Shown here: positions 18,365-28,306 of the stretch, in pieces
How positions within the stretch are numbered: position 1 is the stretch's first letter
How the letters are laid out: every line of letters begins with the position of its first letter
Source: an uncultured Tateyamaria sp.
GTDB taxonomy: Bacteria; Pseudomonadota; Alphaproteobacteria; Rhodobacterales; Rhodobacteraceae
Length of the DNA stretch: 64,000 nucleotides
Direction: 5' to 3'
Assembly: GCF_947503045.1 (NCBI RefSeq)
Contig: NZ_CANNCF010000001.1
Location: 124,001-188,000, forward strand
Notes under the pieces: generated by a model
The model's database searches: none
What the model was told of the DNA's origin: nothing
The model's input: the letters and a program-made list of their open reading frames with translations, nothing else
Translations under genes and position numbers: made by a program

Positions 18365-20110
18365 ATGACCACCATCTACGGGTTTTCCGCAAGAAAGGCC
18401 CGGTTCCTGAACCGCTGGCATGCGGCACGCTCGACCCGCGCAGGGGCGGTCACGGCCTTTGTCTCGGCGCCGGAACCGCGCACCATCGGCAGTTTTGCGC
18501 GCGGACGTCAGTTGGTGGCGGGCAATTACCTGTTTGCAGGGGCGCTGGTCGAAGCGCCGGACACCGATCTGTGGGACGTGCGCGCACCTGATCGCGCTTA
18601 TGAGGATGCGCTGCACGGATTCGCATGGCTCGACGATCTGGCGGCTGTGGGCGATGTGCGCTGCCGTACAGTGGGGCAACGCTGGCTGTGGGGCTGGATT
18701 GACCGCTATGGCAAGGGGCGCGGGCCGGGTTGGACGCCTGATCTGACAGGGCGCCGCCTGATCCGCTGGATCAACCATGCGCTGTTCCTGATGCGTGGGC
18801 TGGACGGGCAGGAACCGGATGCGTTCTACCTGTCGCTGGGCCAGCAGACCCGCTTTTTGTCCAAGCGCTGGCATGCCGCCGCCCCCGGATTGCCCCGGTT
18901 CGAGGCCCTGACGGGGCTGATCTATGCCGGGCTGTCGCTCGAAGGGATGGAAGACCTCGCGCCACCGGCCATCGCCGCTCTAGCGCGCGAATGCGAACAG
19001 AAAATCGACGCCGAGGGCGGTCTGCCCACCCGCAATCCCGAAGAGCTGCTTGATGTCTACACGTTGCTCACCTGGGCCGCCGCCGCGCTTGAGGATGCCA
19101 GCAAACCTGTGCCCGAGGCCCACATGGCCGCCATCGAGCGGATCACGCCGACCTTGCGCACCTTGCGCCATTCGGACGGGGGGCTCGCGCGCTTTCACGG
19201 CGGCGGGCGCGGGCAGGAAGGGTGGCTCGATCACGCACTTGCCTCCTCCGGCGTGCGCACGCGGCAGGCGGACGGTCTGTCGATGGGCTATGCGCGCCTG
19301 AGCGCCGGGCGCACCAGTGTCATCATCGATGCGGCCAAACCCCCGGCCCCCGAGGCGAGCCACAACGCCCATGCCTCGACCCTCGCCTTCGAGGTGACAT
19401 CGGGGCGGCGTCCGCTGATCGTGAACTGCGGCTCGGGCGCCAGTTTTGGCGCGAACTGGCGGCGCGCCGGGCGGGCCACGCCCTCGCATTCGGCGCTGAC
19501 ACTGGATGGCTATTCCAGCGCGCGGCTGGGCGATGCGGGGCGTACTGCCTCCAGCGACATCCTGATCGACGCGCCGGATCATGTTCCGATCGAGGTCAGC
19601 CAGGCCCCGGATGGGATGCGGTTTCAGGGCGGGCACAACGGCTATAGCCGCACCCACGGCCTGACCCATGCCCGCCAGCTGGAACTGACCTTTGACGGGC
19701 GCGGCATGGCGGGCGAGGATATGCTGCTGGCACTGGAAGAACACGAGAAACGGCAGTTTGACCGGGTGATGGATGCCAAGACGCTGGGCGGGATTCCCTA
19801 TGACATCCGCTTTCACCTGCACCCCGAGGTGGACGCGGAACTTGATATGGGCGGCACCGCCGTATCCATCGCCCTCAAGAGCGGCGAGATGTGGGTGTTC
19901 CGCCATGACGGGACGCAGGAAATGTTCCTTGAACCAAGCGTTTACCTCGAAACCGGGCGGCTGAAACCGCGCGCCAGCCAGCAAATCCGCCTGTCGGGGC
20001 GGGCAATGGGATATGCAACCCGCGTGCGCTGGTCCTTGTCCAAGGCGCAGGAAACTGCCATGGGCATCCGCGACCTGAACCGGGATGAACCGGCCGAGAT
20101 GTTCGACTGA
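18365..20110 (+). CDS. Heparinase II/III family protein
   Basis: The 581-residue protein belongs to the heparinase II/III-like group: a helical N-terminal half and a beta-rich C-terminal half with SHNAHASTLAFEV, NCGSGASFG and ATPSHSALTLDG, where the catalytic-type Asn, His and Tyr residues are expected. Known relatives are polysaccharide lyases acting on uronic-acid polymers. In Rhodobacterales this gene sits between rsmB and purH, as here, and its substrate is unknown. No signal peptide is evident. ATG 18365 was chosen; GTG 18359 is an alternative only 6 nt upstream. Confidence 0.85.
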   Translation: MTTIYGFSARKARFLNRWHAARSTRAGAVTAFVSAPEPRTIGSFARGRQLVAGNYLFAGALVEAPDTDLWDVRAPDRAYEDALHGFAWLDDLAAVGDVRCRTVGQRWLWGWIDRYGKGRGPGWTPDLTGRRLIRWINHALFLMRGLDGQEPDAFYLSLGQQTRFLSKRWHAAAPGLPRFEALTGLIYAGLSLEGMEDLAPPAIAALARECEQKIDAEGGLPTRNPEELLDVYTLLTWAAAALEDASKPVPEAHMAAIERITPTLRTLRHSDGGLARFHGGGRGQEGWLDHALASSGVRTRQADGLSMGYARLSAGRTSVIIDAAKPPAPEASHNAHASTLAFEVTSGRRPLIVNCGSGASFGANWRRAGRATPSHSALTLDGYSSARLGDAGRTASSDILIDAPDHVPIEVSQAPDGMRFQGGHNGYSRTHGLTHARQLELTFDGRGMAGEDMLLALEEHEKRQFDRVMDAKTLGGIPYDIRFHLHPEVDAELDMGGTAVSIALKSGEMWVFRHDGTQEMFLEPSVYLETGRLKPRASQQIRLSGRAMGYATRVRWSLSKAQETAMGIRDLNRDEPAEMFD

Positions 20111-20128
20111 AAAGGATTGCTGCCCACC

Positions 20129-21712
20129 ATGACCGACCTGAGCCCCGTGCGCCGCGCGCTTATCTCCGTATCCGACAAGACCGGGCTGGTGGCCTTTGCC
20201 ACGGCCCTTGCCGGACAGGGCGTCGAATTGCTGAGCACAGGCGGCACGGCGCGCGCCCTGCGCGAGGCGGGTCTGACGGTCAAGGATGTGTCAGAGGTCA
20301 CCGGTTTCCCCGAGATGATGGATGGCCGGGTCAAGACACTGCACCCAGTCGTCCATGGCGGCCTGCTGGCGCTGCGCGACAATGACGACCACGTGGCGGC
20401 GATGACCGAGCACGCCATCGCGCCCATCGATCTGGTGGTGGTGAACCTCTATCCGTTTGAAGACACCGTGGCCAAGGGTGCGCCCTACGCCGAGGTTATC
20501 GAAAACATCGACATCGGCGGCCCCGCCATGATCCGCTCGGCAGCCAAGAACCACGGCTTTGTCACCGTGGTGGTGGATGTGGCCGACTACGACGCGGTGT
20601 TGGCTGAATTGAGCGCCAATGACGGCCATACCACCTACGCCCTGCGCCAGCGCCTCGCCCAGACTGCCTATGCCCGCACGGCCGCCTATGACACCGCCGT
20701 CAGCACGTGGATGGCGGGCGAGGCCGAAGGCACACCCCGCCGCCGCACCTTTGGCGGGGCACTGGCCCAGACCCTGCGCTATGGCGAAAACCCGCACCAG
20801 GCGGCGGCGTTCTACACTGATGGTTCGGCCCGTCCGGGTGTGGCAACGGCCACCCAGCATCAGGGCAAGGAACTGTCCTACAACAACATCAACGACACCG
20901 ACGCGGCCTTTGAACTGGTCAGCGAATTTGCAGGGCAGGGCCCGGCCTGCGCCATCATCAAACACGCCAACCCCTGCGGCGTGGCAACCGGTAAAACGCT
21001 GGCCCAGGCCTATACCCGCGCCTTTGACTGCGACCGCACCAGCGCATTCGGCGGCATCATCGCGCTGAATCAGCCGCTTGATGGCGAAACGGCAGAGGCA
21101 ATTTCCGGCATCTTTACCGAAGTGGTTATCGCACCCGGCGCGGACGCGGATGCCATTGAAGTCTTTGGTAAAAAGAAGAACCTGCGCCTGCTCACCACCG
21201 ACGGGCTGGCCGACCCTGCAGCGGCGGCACTGGCCGTCAAACAGGTGTCGGGCGGGTTTCTGGTGCAGGACAAGGATGTGGGTCGCATTGCCCGTGATGA
21301 CCTCAAGGTCGTGACCAAACGCCAGCCCACCGAACAGGAACTGGCAGACATGCTGTTTGCCTGGACCGTCGCCAAACACGTGAAATCCAACGCCATTATC
21401 TATGTCAAAGACGGCGCGACAGTGGGCGTCGGCGCCGGGCAGATGAGCCGGGTCGACAGCACCCGCATCGCGGCGCGCAAGGCAGAGGACATGGCCGAGG
21501 CGATGGACCTGCCCGCGCCGCTGACCCAAGGCTCGGTTGTGGCCTCGGATGCGTTCTTTCCCTTTGCCGATGGGCTGATCACGGCGGCCGAGGCGGGGGC
21601 GACTGCCCTGATCCAGCCGGGCGGGTCGATGCGCGATGACGAGGTGATTGCGGCGGCGGACGCCGCGGGGCTGGCCATGGTCTTTACCAGCATGCGCCAT
21701 TTCCGGCATTAG
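20129..21712 (+). CDS. purH: Bifunctional AICAR formyltransferase/IMP cyclohydrolase
   Basis: The 527-residue enzyme performs the last two steps of de novo IMP synthesis. The N-terminal MGS-type IMP cyclohydrolase domain (residues 1-200) shows [10 protein letters not shown] and STGGTARAL. The formyltransferase domain contains RYGENPHQ and the catalytic KHANPCG motif, then [10 protein letters not shown] near the end. Length matches the family. The ATG at 20129 lies 18 nt after the heparinase-like stop, with AAGGA further upstream than ideal. It is probably co-transcribed with the downstream lspA. Confidence 0.98.
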   Translation: MTDLSPVRRALISVSDKTGLVAFATALAGQGVELLSTGGTARALREAGLTVKDVSEVTGFPEMMDGRVKTLHPVVHGGLLALRDNDDHVAAMTEHAIAPIDLVVVNLYPFEDTVAKGAPYAEVIENIDIGGPAMIRSAAKNHGFVTVVVDVADYDAVLAELSANDGHTTYALRQRLAQTAYARTAAYDTAVSTWMAGEAEGTPRRRTFGGALAQTLRYGENPHQAAAFYTDGSARPGVATATQHQGKELSYNNINDTDAAFELVSEFAGQGPACAIIKHANPCGVATGKTLAQAYTRAFDCDRTSAFGGIIALNQPLDGETAEAISGIFTEVVIAPGADADAIEVFGKKKNLRLLTTDGLADPAAAALAVKQVSGGFLVQDKDVGRIARDDLKVVTKRQPTEQELADMLFAWTVAKHVKSNAIIYVKDGATVGVGAGQMSRVDSTRIAARKAEDMAEAMDLPAPLTQGSVVASDAFFPFADGLITAAEAGATALIQPGGSMRDDEVIAAADAAGLAMVFTSMRHFRH

Positions 21713-21719
21713 GGACGAC

Positions 21720-22211
21720 ATGAAACTTCTGTGGATCAGCGCAATACTGGCCTTTGGCCTCGATCAGATATCGAAATATCTGGTCATCCATGTGCTGGGC
21801 GTGTCGCAGTTCAAGCCGATCGACGTGCTGCCACCGATCCTGAACTTTCGCTATGGCGAGAACCGGGGGATCAACTTTGGCCTCCTGGGGGACGGCACCA
21901 GTGTCTGGGCGCTGATCGGGATCGCGCTGGTGATCTGTGTTGGCGTGCTGTGGTGGGTGATCAAACATCCGCAACCGCCACTGGCGCGCGTCAGCGCGGG
22001 TTTGCTGATTGGCGGAGCGCTGGCCAATGTGCTCGACCGGCTGATTTACGGCTATGTTCTGGATTTCCTGAATATGTCCTGCTGCGGCATCGACAACCCG
22101 TTTGTGTTCAACGTGGCGGATATTTTCATCTTTGCCGGGGCCATCGGCCTTGTGTTCTTTGGGCAGGAAGGGTCGCCTGCCAAAAAGAAACCGACCAAAA
22201 AGGGCACGTGA
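21720..22211 (+). CDS. lspA: Lipoprotein signal peptidase
   Basis: The 163-residue inner-membrane aspartic protease removes signal peptides from diacylglyceryl prolipoproteins. It has four hydrophobic segments, the NRGINFGL motif, and the two catalytic aspartates in GGALANVLDRL (Asp106) and FNVADIFIF (Asp134). The ATG at 21720 has AGGGA 4 nt before it and follows the purH stop by 7 nt. The next gene encodes a lipoprotein, a fitting neighbour. Confidence 0.96.
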   Translation: MKLLWISAILAFGLDQISKYLVIHVLGVSQFKPIDVLPPILNFRYGENRGINFGLLGDGTSVWALIGIALVICVGVLWWVIKHPQPPLARVSAGLLIGGALANVLDRLIYGYVLDFLNMSCCGIDNPFVFNVADIFIFAGAIGLVFFGQEGSPAKKKPTKKGT

Positions 22212-22262
22212 CAAGCGGGCCCAAGCTGCGATAATGCGGCACGAGTTGAGGAGAGTTCGTCC

Positions 22263-22775
22263 ATGCGTGTGATCGCCTGTGCCCTGATTTCAGTTCTTGT
22301 GCTTGCCGCCTGCGAGAACAAGGGGCTGCGCCAGATCCAGCCACGCGGCGAGGGACCGGATGAATTCATCATCGTTCCGGCCAAGCCGCTGGAAGAACCC
22401 GAAAGCTTTTCTGCCCTGCCCGAACCGACGCCAGGCGGCTTTAACCGCACTGACCAGCGCCCGCTGGAAGACAGCGTGGCAGCCCTTGGCGGGCAGCGCA
22501 CTTCGCCCAACGGGCCGATCCCGGGCGGTGACGGGGCCCTTGTGAACCATGCCAGCCGCTTTGGACGCGACGCCAATATCCGCGCCACGCTGGCGGCAGC
22601 GGATGCACAGTTTCGCAAGCGCCAGGCCCGACTGACGCAGATCCGGATCTTTCCGGAAGACAGCTACGCACAGGCCTATCGCCGCGAAGCGATCAAGCCG
22701 GGACGCGTCGCCGAGCAGTTCCGCCGCGCTGGCATCCCCGTGCCCACGGCGCCGCCATCGGGCCGTCGGCGCTGA
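22263..22775 (+). CDS. DUF3035 lipoprotein
   Basis: The 170-residue protein has a lipoprotein signal with lipobox VLAAC (Cys at residue 17) and then a proline-rich, low-complexity chain typical of DUF3035 proteins found next to lspA in Rhodobacterales. A GAGGAG site lies before ATG 22263. It is expected to be anchored to the outer or inner membrane after processing by LspA. Function is unknown. Confidence 0.85.
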   Translation: MRVIACALISVLVLAACENKGLRQIQPRGEGPDEFIIVPAKPLEEPESFSALPEPTPGGFNRTDQRPLEDSVAALGGQRTSPNGPIPGGDGALVNHASRFGRDANIRATLAAADAQFRKRQARLTQIRIFPEDSYAQAYRREAIKPGRVAEQFRRAGIPVPTAPPSGRRR

Positions 22776-22876
22776 CCACTTATCACTTTCGTTTCCTCAC
22801 AAAGCCGACAGCGTCGCTTGAAGGGGGGGCCTGTCGTCGTATCTGTTACACACATTCTTCCTAATCAGGATTTGCC

Positions 22877-24235
22877 ATGACCCGTTTGCGTGCCGCACTT
22901 GCCGCCATTGCCCTGACTGCCACTGCTCTGCCCGCCTCGTTGCGCGCGGAACAGGACGGGGTGACGACCTTTGAACTCGACAACGGGATGCAGGTGGTTG
23001 TGGTCGAAGACAACCGCGCCCCTGTCGTCCAGCACATGGTCTGGTACCGCGCGGGGTCCGCGGACGAACCTGTCGGGTCCTCAGGCGTGGCCCACTTTCT
23101 GGAACACCTGCTGTTCAAGGCCACCGACACGCTGGCCGATGGCGAGTTGTCGGCCACGGTCGCGGCCAATGGCGGACGCGACAATGCATTCACCAGCTAT
23201 GACTACACCGCCTATTTCCAGCGCGTCGCTGCCGACCGGCTTGAGTTGATGATGCGGATGGAGGCGGACCGGATGCGCAACATCCGTTTCACCGAACAGA
23301 ACGTCGCCACCGAACGCCGTGTGATCATCGAGGAACGCAACCAGCGCACCGAGAACAACCCGCGCGCCCTGTTTGGCGAGCAGATGAACGCCGCCCAATA
23401 CCTCAACCACCGCTACGGCGTGCCGATCATCGGCTGGATGCACGAGATGGAAAGCCTCGACAAGGCGGACGCGCTGGGCTTTTACAACACCTACTACTAC
23501 CCCAATAACGCGATTCTCGTGGTGTCCGGTGATGTGGATGCAGACGAGGTCAAGCGCTTGGCCGAGACTTATTACGGTGTGATCCCGGCCAATCCCGACC
23601 TGCCCGAACGCATCCGCTCCGAAGAGCCACCCCAGACCGCCGAACGCCGCGTGATCTTTCGCGATGCGCGGGTCGCACAGGAATATGTGAGCCGCTCTTA
23701 CCTCGCCCCGGAACGCGATCCGGGGGATCAGACGGCCGCCGCCGCCCTGACCCTGCTGGCCGAAGTGCTGGGCGGTGGGCAGACCAGCTACATGACCGAA
23801 AAGCTGCAATTCGAAGAGCAAAAAGCCGTTTGGTCCGGCGCGTTCTATCGGGGCACATCGCTGGATGACACGACCTTCGACGTGGTGATCGTGCCGGTGC
23901 CGGGGCTGAGCCTGCAAGAGGCCGAAGACGCAATGGACGCGGTTCTGGCCCAGTTCCTGATCGACGGCGTGGACCCCGAACAGCTTGAGCGGATCAAGTA
24001 CCAGCTGCGCGCCAACGAGATTTACGAACGCGACAATGTCGACCGCATTGCCCGTCGCTATGGCGCCGCGATGTCCGTGGGGCTGCGGGTCGAAGACATT
24101 CAGGCCTGGCCCGACATTCTGCAGGCCGTGACCGCCGACGATATCATGGCCGCTGCCCGCAGCGTGCTGAACCGCGATGCCTCGGTGACCGGGTGGCTGA
24201 CCCGGCCCGTGACCCCAGAGGAGGTGAGCCAATGA
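22877..24235 (+). CDS. M16-family zinc peptidase, catalytic type
   Basis: The 452-residue protein has a signal peptide (cleavage near LRAEQ) and the inverted zinc motif HFLEH (His73, Glu76, His77) followed by the third ligand region TERRVIIEERNQR about 75 residues later, as in pitrilysin/MPP-type peptidases. Two homologous domains fill the chain. AGGA precedes the ATG. The stop overlaps the start of a second M16 gene (ATGA), so the products are likely made together and may form a heterodimer in the periplasm. Confidence 0.94.
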   Translation: MTRLRAALAAIALTATALPASLRAEQDGVTTFELDNGMQVVVVEDNRAPVVQHMVWYRAGSADEPVGSSGVAHFLEHLLFKATDTLADGELSATVAANGGRDNAFTSYDYTAYFQRVAADRLELMMRMEADRMRNIRFTEQNVATERRVIIEERNQRTENNPRALFGEQMNAAQYLNHRYGVPIIGWMHEMESLDKADALGFYNTYYYPNNAILVVSGDVDADEVKRLAETYYGVIPANPDLPERIRSEEPPQTAERRVIFRDARVAQEYVSRSYLAPERDPGDQTAAAALTLLAEVLGGGQTSYMTEKLQFEEQKAVWSGAFYRGTSLDDTTFDVVIVPVPGLSLQEAEDAMDAVLAQFLIDGVDPEQLERIKYQLRANEIYERDNVDRIARRYGAAMSVGLRVEDIQAWPDILQAVTADDIMAAARSVLNRDASVTGWLTRPVTPEEVSQ

Positions 24236-25551
24236 TCCGCTTTGCCATGGTCCTTGCCATTGCCTTTGCCGCCGCATTGCCCGCCCGCGCCGAAGTGCAG
24301 ATCGAAGAAGTGGTCAGTCCCGGAGGCATCACCGCATGGCTGGTGCGCGAACCCTCGATCCCGTTTCTGGCGCTGGAGCTGCGCTTTCGCGGTGGGGCCT
24401 CCCTTGACGCGCCCGGCAAGCGCGGGGCCATCAACCTGATGACAGGCCTGCTTGAGGAAGGGGCCGGGGATCTCGATGCCCGTGCCTTTGCGCGCGCGCA
24501 GGAAAGCCTTGCGGCCTCTTTTGGTTATGACATCGGGGATGATGCGCTGTCGGTGTCAGCCAAGTTTCTGACCGAGAACCGGGATGAAGCCATCGAGTTG
24601 CTGCGCGCCTCGATCATCGAACCCAGCTTTGCCCCCGCCGCTCTTGAGCGCGTGCGCGAGCAGGTGCTGACGGGTCTGCGCTCGGATGCCAAGGACCCTG
24701 ACGAGATCGCCCGCCGTACCTTTGATGCGATGGCCTATGGCGATCACCCCTACGGGTCGCAATATGAGGGCACGATTGACAGTGTCGCCGCCCTGACGCG
24801 CGAGGACATGCTGGCCGCCCACGGCGCGGTCTTTGCCAAGGACCGCCTTTACGTCGGCGTGGCCGGCGATATCACGCCCGAAGAGTTGGGCCCGATGCTC
24901 GACGCGCTGCTGGGCGCTTTGCCCGAGGAAGGCGCGCCCATGCCCGAACGGGCGCCGATCCTGATCAAGGGCGGGACAACCGTGGTGCCGTTTGAGACCC
25001 CGCAATCGGTTGCGATCTTTGGCCAGAGCGGTATTGCGCAGGACGACCCGGACTATTTCGCGGCCAGTGTACTCAACCAGGTGATCGGGGCGGGTGGATT
25101 TGAAAGCCGCCTGATGACCGAAGTGCGTGAAAAGCGCGGGCTGACCTATGGGGTCTATTCCTTCCTTGTGCCGCAGGACTATGCCGAAACGGTGCAGGGG
25201 CAGGTGGCATCGGCCAATGACAGCATTGCCGAGGCGGTGTCGGTGATCCGCGACGAATGGGCGCGTGCGGCGGATGAGGGCATCACCCAGGAAGAACTGG
25301 ACGCGGCCAAGACCTATATCACCGGGGCCTATCCGCTGCGGTTCGACGGCAATGGCCCGATTGCCCGCATCATGGTCGGCATGCAGATGCTGGGCCTGCC
25401 CATCGACTATATCGCCACCCGCAACGACAAGGTCGAGGCGGTGACGCTGGACGATGTGGCCCGTGTGGCAGGTGAGTTGCTGGACCCCGAGGGGCTGCAT
25501 TTCGTCGTGGTGGGTCAGCCTGAAGGACTGGAAAGCTCCGTCGCCAATTGA
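24232..25551 (+). CDS. M16-family peptidase homologue lacking the zinc motif
   Basis: The 439-residue protein has a signal peptide (MIRFAMVLAIAFAAALPARA) and the M16 fold. Where the HxxEH zinc site should be it reads INLMTGLLEEG, so it cannot bind zinc in the normal way. The C-terminal domain keeps EKRGLTYGVYS, the Arg/Tyr pair that partners the active subunit in M16B enzymes. The start overlaps the previous stop by 4 nt and has GAGGAGG upstream. A role as non-catalytic partner of the upstream peptidase is the natural inference. Confidence 0.92.
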   Translation: MIRFAMVLAIAFAAALPARAEVQIEEVVSPGGITAWLVREPSIPFLALELRFRGGASLDAPGKRGAINLMTGLLEEGAGDLDARAFARAQESLAASFGYDIGDDALSVSAKFLTENRDEAIELLRASIIEPSFAPAALERVREQVLTGLRSDAKDPDEIARRTFDAMAYGDHPYGSQYEGTIDSVAALTREDMLAAHGAVFAKDRLYVGVAGDITPEELGPMLDALLGALPEEGAPMPERAPILIKGGTTVVPFETPQSVAIFGQSGIAQDDPDYFAASVLNQVIGAGGFESRLMTEVREKRGLTYGVYSFLVPQDYAETVQGQVASANDSIAEAVSVIRDEWARAADEGITQEELDAAKTYITGAYPLRFDGNGPIARIMVGMQMLGLPIDYIATRNDKVEAVTLDDVARVAGELLDPEGLHFVVVGQPEGLESSVAN

Positions 25552-25582
25552 GTGCTTGCGCACACGCGATTTCAGGTGGAAT

Positions 25583-25597
25583 GGGGGCTCTGCCCCC
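25583..25597. terminator. Hairpin between convergent M16 and aldehyde dehydrogenase genes
   Basis: GGGGGC-TCT-GCCCCC forms a compact 6-bp GC stem in the 79-bp convergent gap, followed by a second CCCCCG run. No U-run follows, so termination is only suggested by position. GGGGGCTCTGCCCCC-type hairpins recur between genes in this bacterial order. Confidence 0.4.
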
Positions 25598-25630
25598 AAA
25601 CCCCCGTGGTATTTCTGGTCAGAAGAAACT

Positions 25631-27973
25631 CTATTCGCCGTAGGGCACCCAGACGGTCTTGACCTCGGTTGCGGCTTGCAGAAAGGCGCGTCCTTCGCCC
25701 TGCGCGCCGACCCAGTCACGGGCCTGTCCGTTGTTCACCCAAGTCCGTTTGAGGTTGCCTGCTGCGGCGCTTTCGATCTCTTTTGACAGGTCTTTGCTCG
25801 AAAAGGACCAGACCGCATCGACGTTCAGGTGTTTGGCCATGTGCGGTGCAAGCTCGGCGTGATCGCCGGTCAGGATGTTGATCACCCCGGCGGGGACATC
25901 GGAGGTTTCCAGCACCTGATAAAAGTCCGTCGCCGCCAGCGGGAAGGGTTCCGAGGCCGCCAGCACAATCCGGTTGCCCATGGCGATGGCAGGCGCAATG
26001 CACGAGATCAGCCCAAGCAGTGGCGCATCATCCGGGCACAGGGCCGCGATGATGCCGGTGGGTTCGTTCATCGCCAGCGCAATGCCGCGCAGAGGCACGC
26101 CCTTGGCAGCACCGTCGTATTTGTCAGCCCAGGCGGCATAGGTGAACAGGCGCCTGATCGACGCCTCGACCTCTTTCTGCCCGAACTTGCCCCCCTGCAG
26201 CGCGTCGATCCGGGCGGCGAATTCGTCGCCCCGGGCCGAGAGGTTTTCGGCGATGTAATAAAGGATCTGCGCGCGCAAGTGCCCCGTGGTCTTGCCCCAG
26301 CCCTTGGCCGCCTGCGCCGCCTCGACCGCGTTGCGCACGTCCTTTCGGTTGGCCAGACTCGACTGGCCCAGCAGCGCGCCATTCTTGCCATAGACGTTGC
26401 GCGAATAGCCCCCATCCGGGCGCGCCTGCTTGCCGCCGATATAGAGCTTGGCCGTGCGATCCAGCGGATCGGTTGGTTCATCCTTGCCCGCAAAGGCGGC
26501 GATCGGTTTGATCGCTCTGGGGGAGGCAACGGGCTTGGTATAGGCCATCAGCCCTTCCCAGCCGCCCTCGCGCCCGAACCCGCTTTCGCGCACGCCGCCA
26601 AAGCCTGCGGCGGCGTCAAAGAGGTTCGTGGCGTTCACCCAGACCACCCCTGCGGCCAGTTTCGGTGCGATGTCGAGGGCGAGGTTGACGTTCTCGCTCC
26701 ACAAGGTGGCGGCCAGCCCGTAGCGGGTGTTGTTGGCGAGTTCCACCGCTTCGGCTGGCGTGCGGAATGTGGTGGACACCAGCACGGGCCCAAAGATCTC
26801 CTCCTGCATCAGCGTATCGGCGCTGTTGAGGCCGGTGATGAGCGTGGGCGGGTAATAGCAGCCCGTGGCGGGCAGCGGTGTCTTGGCCTGATAGGTCTCG
26901 CCACTGCTGTTGTCGGCGACCATTTTGCTGATCGTGTCCAGCTGGATCGGGTCCACCACCGCGCCCACGTCGATGGATTTGTCCAGCGGATCGCCGATAC
27001 GCAACTTGTCCATGCGGGCGCGCAGCTTGGTGTAAAAGGCGTCGGCCACCGGTTCCTGCACCAACAGGCGCGAGCCCGCGCAACAGACCTGCCCCTGATT
27101 GAACCAGATGGCATCCACCAGCCCTTCGACCGCGGAATCGAGATCAGCGTCGTCAAAAACGATGTAAGGGGATTTGCCGCCCAACTCCAAGGTCAGCGCC
27201 TTGCCGGTGCCAGCCGTCGCCTCGCGGATGCGACGGCCGACAGCGGTGGAGCCGGTGAAGGCGATCTTGTCCACATCCGCGTTCACGATCATCTCGCCCA
27301 CGGCACCATCGCCGGTCACGATGTTGACGACCCCCTTGGGCACGCCCGCCTGACGGCAGATGTCGGCGAACAGCAAAGCGGTCAGCGAGGTATATTCAGC
27401 CGGTTTCAACACCACCGTGTTGCCCATGGCCAGCGCTGGCGCGATCTTCCATGCGAGCATCAGCAAGGGGAAGTTCCATGGCACGATCTGGCCGCACACG
27501 CCAAGGGGCGCACGGTCGGGCAGTTCGGCCTCCATCAACTGGGCCATGCCCGCGTGATAGTAGAAATGGCGTTGGGCGAGGGGGATGTCGATGTCGCGGC
27601 TTTCACGGATCGGTTTGCCGTTGTCGAGCGTTTCGAGGACCGCGAACAGGCGGCTGTGTTTCTGCAAGGCACGTGCGATGGCGTAAAGGACGCGGGCGCG
27701 GGCGTGGCCGCCGGATTTGGCCCATTTGGGCTGGGCAGCGCGGGCGGCTTTGACGGCGGCGTCGATGTCGGATTGCGTGGCCTGGCTGAGGGTGGCGAGG
27801 ACCTCGCCTGTGGCCGGGTTCTTTGACTCGAAATCCTTGGTGGGCTTGGTGAAATCGCCGTTGATGAAGTGGCCAAAGCTGGCGCCCTGATCGACGATCC
27901 ACGCCAGCGCGTCGCCTGCCGCCTCGGGAGCGAGGCCGTAGTCCATGGTTTCGAAGATGTCTTTGACGGTCAT
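25631..27973 (-). CDS. Tandem-domain aldehyde dehydrogenase (second domain lacks catalytic part)
   Basis: The 780-residue protein contains a complete aldehyde dehydrogenase (about residues 30-480: PWNFPLLMLAWKIAPALAMG, catalytic-type LELGGKSPYIVFDD and GQVCCAGSR). A second ALDH-like segment (about 500-780) has the cofactor-binding region (PTGIIAALCPDDAPLL) but no ELGGK and no active-site Cys. The second part may be structural. The ATG at 27973 uses AGGAGA that is also the last codons of the small upstream gene, so translation is coupled. With deoC upstream, a role in oxidising the acetaldehyde released from deoxyribose phosphate is plausible. Confidence 0.9.
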   Translation of the reverse strand: MTVKDIFETMDYGLAPEAAGDALAWIVDQGASFGHFINGDFTKPTKDFESKNPATGEVLATLSQATQSDIDAAVKAARAAQPKWAKSGGHARARVLYAIARALQKHSRLFAVLETLDNGKPIRESRDIDIPLAQRHFYYHAGMAQLMEAELPDRAPLGVCGQIVPWNFPLLMLAWKIAPALAMGNTVVLKPAEYTSLTALLFADICRQAGVPKGVVNIVTGDGAVGEMIVNADVDKIAFTGSTAVGRRIREATAGTGKALTLELGGKSPYIVFDDADLDSAVEGLVDAIWFNQGQVCCAGSRLLVQEPVADAFYTKLRARMDKLRIGDPLDKSIDVGAVVDPIQLDTISKMVADNSSGETYQAKTPLPATGCYYPPTLITGLNSADTLMQEEIFGPVLVSTTFRTPAEAVELANNTRYGLAATLWSENVNLALDIAPKLAAGVVWVNATNLFDAAAGFGGVRESGFGREGGWEGLMAYTKPVASPRAIKPIAAFAGKDEPTDPLDRTAKLYIGGKQARPDGGYSRNVYGKNGALLGQSSLANRKDVRNAVEAAQAAKGWGKTTGHLRAQILYYIAENLSARGDEFAARIDALQGGKFGQKEVEASIRRLFTYAAWADKYDGAAKGVPLRGIALAMNEPTGIIAALCPDDAPLLGLISCIAPAIAMGNRIVLAASEPFPLAATDFYQVLETSDVPAGVINILTGDHAELAPHMAKHLNVDAVWSFSSKDLSKEIESAAAGNLKRTWVNNGQARDWVGAQGEGRAFLQAATEVKTVWVPYGE

Positions 27974-27976
27974 GGA

Positions 27977-28306
27977 TTATCTCCTGAATTTCCCGGTTTC
28001 GCACCAGTACCTTACTTGAACGCCGGGCTTGTCTTGGAACAGCTCCGCAGCAATCCAGCAGTTTTCAAAGTTGTATTGTTTGCCGTCTGAGGCATCGAAG
28101 GTCGCAACATGTATTCGCATCAGAGGATGAAGCGGGGAGTTTCGGTACAGTGTGAATACTGGGCTGTCGGTTTCCGCGCCAACCGGAGCGGCGGAAATTA
28201 CAAACACACCAAGGCAGTGAGCATAAAACGCAGATGCTCGCACGAGCACGCCTACCCTATTCGCAATACGGCCGCGCGCTTGTCGAATCGCCTCATCCGA
28301 TCGCAT
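27977..28306 (-). CDS. Small exported protein between deoC and aldehyde dehydrogenase
   Basis: A 109-residue frame overlaps the deoC 3' end by 14 nt and ends with stop codon TAA inside the ribosome site of the next gene. It contains a hydrophobic stretch ending in SAAPVGAETD that looks like a signal peptide with a long n-region, then FTLYRNSPLHPLMRIHVATF and NFENCWIAAELF and VRYWCETG. Two cysteines (near residues 83 and 102) could form a disulfide. The true start may be internal. I have no name for the family; position and coding pattern support a real gene. Confidence 0.65.
   Translation of the reverse strand: MRSDEAIRQARGRIANRVGVLVRASAFYAHCLGVFVISAAPVGAETDSPVFTLYRNSPLHPLMRIHVATFDASDGKQYNFENCWIAAELFQDKPGVQVRYWCETGKFRR

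Noticed and set aside
25829..27826. Long open frame on the plus strand opposite the aldehyde dehydrogenase (665 codons)
   Set aside because: It mirrors the real gene in high-GC DNA, has a composition rich in His, Gly and Arg, and has no family motifs or ribosome site.
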